Source: Symbiodinium natans
Lineage: Eukaryota; Sar; Dinophyceae; Suessiales; Symbiodiniaceae
NCBI GenBank assembly: GCA_905221605.1
Contig: CAJNDS010000779.1
Location: 1,314,001 to 1,378,000 of the forward strand
Direction of reading: 5' to 3'
Length of the DNA: 64,000 nucleotides
The notes beneath the pieces are model-generated. The model saw only the letters and a program-made list of their open reading frames with translations, was not told where the DNA came from and searched no databases. Positions 61,454-64,000 of this stretch are shown piece after piece; the first letter of the stretch is position 1, and each line of letters opens with the position of its first letter. The position numbers and the translations under genes are program-made.

Positions 61454-62119
61454 GCCCTCATGCTTCAACCTAAACCCTTAGCCCTTAGCCCTTAAACCCT
61501 AATCCCTAAACCCTAAACCCTAGCCTAACATTGTCTTTCTTGGTTCGTTTTAGGACCACCCCTGGACCTGTTTAGCCCATAGTCAGTGCAGCGACCGCTG
61601 CAGATGTAAGGCGCTGCGCTCTGTGAGAACATCGCGTCGTCCTGGCAAGATTGGGCTTCGAGGGTTTGTGGCTTTGTGGGTTTTTTGGGAGGGCTTCAAT
61701 TTTTCCAAACAGTGCACGCACGCTCATTGGGGTGGCAGGTGCCTGGTAGGTTGCTGTCCCGCTCGCTGCCACATCAGCGCTGTGCTCATTTCGAAGCACA
61801 GAGCTTGCGTTCTTTTGTTGGCTTCGAAAACGTGTTACTCTTTCCGAAGTGCAGAGCTGTCTTTTTGGCGTTGGGGTCCAAATCGTGGTCTCGCGGCAGT
61901 CGTGCGCTCACTCTTGGTGAATTGCAGAAACATCATCATGTCATGTTTTGAACACATATGAGGTGTTTAATTCGAATTGGATGTTGTGCCGGAGCCATCA
62001 CTATTCATGTAGATGTTCGAAACATGTGGAAAGGGTCCTTTGCGGACATGGCAGAAGGCAGCTTAGACAGGCAGAAGGAAGCATTGGTTTCTCCTGACCA
62101 ACCACTGAATCTCTACTAT

Positions 62120-62215
62120 TTGCTTAAGAACCCCCCAAAAAACACTAATCCCTGTATTTCCCTTATCAGGACGATTGTTGTTGTTTCTTTGTTTTGGGGA
62201 TTCTTAAGCAATTGG
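62120..62215. repeat. Inverted-repeat element, family I, full copy
   Basis: TTTGCTTAAGAACCCCCCAA on the left and TTTTGGGGATTCTTAAGCAA on the right, a good terminal inverted repeat of about 18 bp. Confidence 0.85.
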
Positions 62216-62459
62216 TCCATTGGTAGATTTGAATAGAGGTTCATTACCTCAGTGAGCCCTAGAAGTAGCACTGCTGCGTCCGCGGCAAGCCTTTGCAGCC
62301 TCGACATGAACCTATATCCCCCTTGGGAACTATTTTTCATTTCTGTTTATGTAAAACCCAAGGGGAATTTAAGCACGCACTATTTTTATTAAGGTTCTAA
62401 GGGGAGTGTAGGAACCTCACAACTTTAGGGTTTTAAGGTTTAGCAAGTCGTGCACAGAG

Positions 62460-62514
62460 GCACACATACAACTCCCTGGGGGAGTTTGAGAAGGCCGAGG
62501 ACTACCTGCGCCAG
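62460..62514 (+). CDS. TPR exon 1
   Basis: ACAGAG|G acceptor. Reads HTYNSLGEFEKAEDYLRQ, ending CCAG|GCGATC (GC donor), phase 0. Confidence 0.75.
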
Positions 62515-62873
62515 GCGATCTAGGGTGGGCTTTCGGATTGACCTTCTTTCTATTCGGCTTCCCCTAAACCAATAAACCCCAAACAACATCCCCAAACCAC
62601 CAAAGCCTTTACCCTTCTTCAGTTACCCTAAGCCCTAAGCATCAAAAAACAGCCCCAAACCACCAAAGCCCTTACCCTTCCTCAGTCAGTGATCACCAGC
62701 CCGCGCCATCCTCAGCCTTGAGCTGCATCTTAGCTTAAGGATTTGGGGTTTGGGGTTTAGGGTTTAGGGTTTAGGGTTTAGGGTTCATGGGATTGGCCCG
62801 CCGTGAGGCGTTGAAGTTCATCGAGCAGGAAGCAGGGCTCAACAAGGCGAGATGGGTCGGCAGAGCCCTGGCG
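62460..62873 (+). CDS. Tetratricopeptide-repeat protein, partial (overview)
   Basis: Two exons join in phase 0 to give NSLGEFEKAEDYLRQALKFI then EQEAGLNKARWVGRALA. The spacing LGxFEKAxxYLxxAL ... RALA matches TPR units of the kinesin-light-chain type, which bind partner proteins. Only one repeat and the start of a second are visible; more exons are expected downstream. Confidence 0.75.
62808..62873 (+). CDS. TPR exon 2
   Basis: CGTGAG|GCGTTG acceptor and GCG|GTCTGA donor enclose 22 codons, phase 0 to 0: ALKFIEQEAGLNKARWVGRA then LA. Confidence 0.74.
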
Positions 62874-63727
62874 GTCTGAAAGAAACTGCAATCCTGAAAC
62901 CTCAGTGAACCCTTAACCCTAACCCTCCAAACCCTAAACCCCTCTGTAAACCCTAGACCCCGCAACCCCAAACCCCCAAACTCTAAACCCGGGGTTCAGG
63001 GTCGCAGGGCCCCAATAGAGTACCCTAACCGAGGAAAAGCAAAACCTTGAGATCTTTATTCCCGGCTCACGGCGTGAGAGAGCTAAAGAGAGAAAGAGAG
63101 AGTGAAAGAGAGAGGGGGAGGGAGGCAGAGAGAGGTAGACAGGTGTGCCCAAGCTGCTTCAAAAGCACCTGAAATGGAGCTCGCTGGTTTGGCGTTGCAA
63201 GGGTTCAGGTAGAGTTAATGACAGAGACCATCTGGGACTATCACACCTATGAAGGGCAATGCAGACTCAAAATTGAACACTAAGGCCAACTGCTAGAATC
63301 TACGCCCTGAATGTATAGTCTTCTTCGGCCTGTCGATAGCAATTCTGTAGGAAAACCAAAGCGGACACTGAAACGATTGCGTTTTCATCAATGTGCTATC
63401 AGGGCGTATAGGAAGCTGAGCCTGTCAAACGCAGAAGCCCTCCGCAAATCAGGTGTTTTAGGGTTTAGGGTTTGGGGTTTAGGGTTTAGGGTTTAGGGCT
63501 AGGGTTTAGGGTTTTTCGCGTTCACGCCTGAAACAGATATAAACTTTAACGGGCCCTGAGTCCGAAGACCAAAGTACGGCCCCTGCCATGGCCCCCGCCC
63601 GTGCCGCAGGGGAACCGGGGAGGAGTGCCGCCCTCAGCTTTTGGGTAGTTTTAGGGTTTAGGATTAGGGTTTAGGGTTTAGGGTTTAGGATGCAAAAAGG
63701 GTTTCGGGTTCATGTATAATTCTACAG

Positions 63728-63765
63728 GGACCATCAGGGAGTACTACGAGTACTTTCTCCGGCCC
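63728..63765 (+). CDS. Exon candidate near window end
   Basis: TCTACAG|GG acceptor opens TIREYYEYFLRP; the end is unclear. It might belong to the TPR gene. Confidence 0.42.
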
Positions 63766-63774
63766 TCTGGAAGT

Positions 63775-63885
63775 TTCCGAAATTAGGGGGACCTTATTGG
63801 GGTCCGTCTTTCAAGCGCCGGGAATCCTACTGTTTGGGGGTCTATATTTGGGGTCCCTTCATGACTTTCCTAAACTCCCATGTAG
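63775..63885. repeat. Interspersed element, family D
   Basis: GAAATTAGGGGGACCTTATT, GGGAATCCTACTGTTTGGGG and TCTATATTTGGGGTCCCTTC; same orientation as 44378. Confidence 0.75.
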
Positions 63886-64000
63886 CTGGCCGTGCCGGAA
63901 AAACGGAGTCTGATACCCACGCTTTTCCGAAAGCCCGATCTTTACAGCCGACAATGGAGCTTTGCTCAAGCTTTGCCGCCGTTGGCGAGGTCCTTCTCGG

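Overview
This window looks like nuclear DNA of a dinoflagellate or a close relative. It has no bacterial-style genes. Coding sequence is in very small exons (about 30-150 bp), all the convincing ones on the + strand, separated by long introns. The acceptors that keep the protein in frame are almost all AG followed by G, and the donors are a mixture of GT, GC and GA. GC/GA donors with AG|G acceptors are known for dinoflagellate genes. The telomere-type heptamer TTTAGGG (or CCCTAAA) is scattered through the whole window in arrays of 2 to about 30 units, very often directly against exon edges. The species is not identified.

Layout. 1-8.2 kb: repeats, transposon relics and a few weak exon candidates. 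8.3-19.9 kb: a split gene for a CMGC protein kinase, closest by eye to CDK20/CCRK, reconstructed from 13 exon candidates with the catalytic motifs in the right order. 20-30.9 kb: several exon-like islands of unknown product, a tandem duplication and satellite variants. 31.1-38.9 kb: a split gene for a histidine phosphatase (RHGE ... SSPYLRCVQTA ... VSHG), followed in phase by about 110 residues of unknown C-terminal extension. One of its introns holds a 1.74-kb Mutator-like element nested in a smaller inverted-repeat element. 40.5-41.9 kb: a complete non-autonomous transposon with 15-bp terminal inverted repeats and an 8-bp target duplication. 44.5-59 kb: a string of exon candidates, many strongly charged and coiled-coil-like, with no recognised family. 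59.4-61.0 kb: three phase-compatible exons of an unknown protein. 62.4-62.9 kb: two exons of a tetratricopeptide-repeat protein that probably runs beyond the window.

The gaps hold at least eight families of short inverted-repeat elements (MITE- or introner-like), simple repeats and telomere-type arrays. The kinase and the phosphatase are signalling enzymes, but nothing here shows that they act together; same-strand gene order is usual in dinoflagellates. All gene models were made by eye from motif order, open frame and splice phase. Exon ends are uncertain by a few bases and some exons (kinase start, alpha-C helix, subdomain V) were not found.
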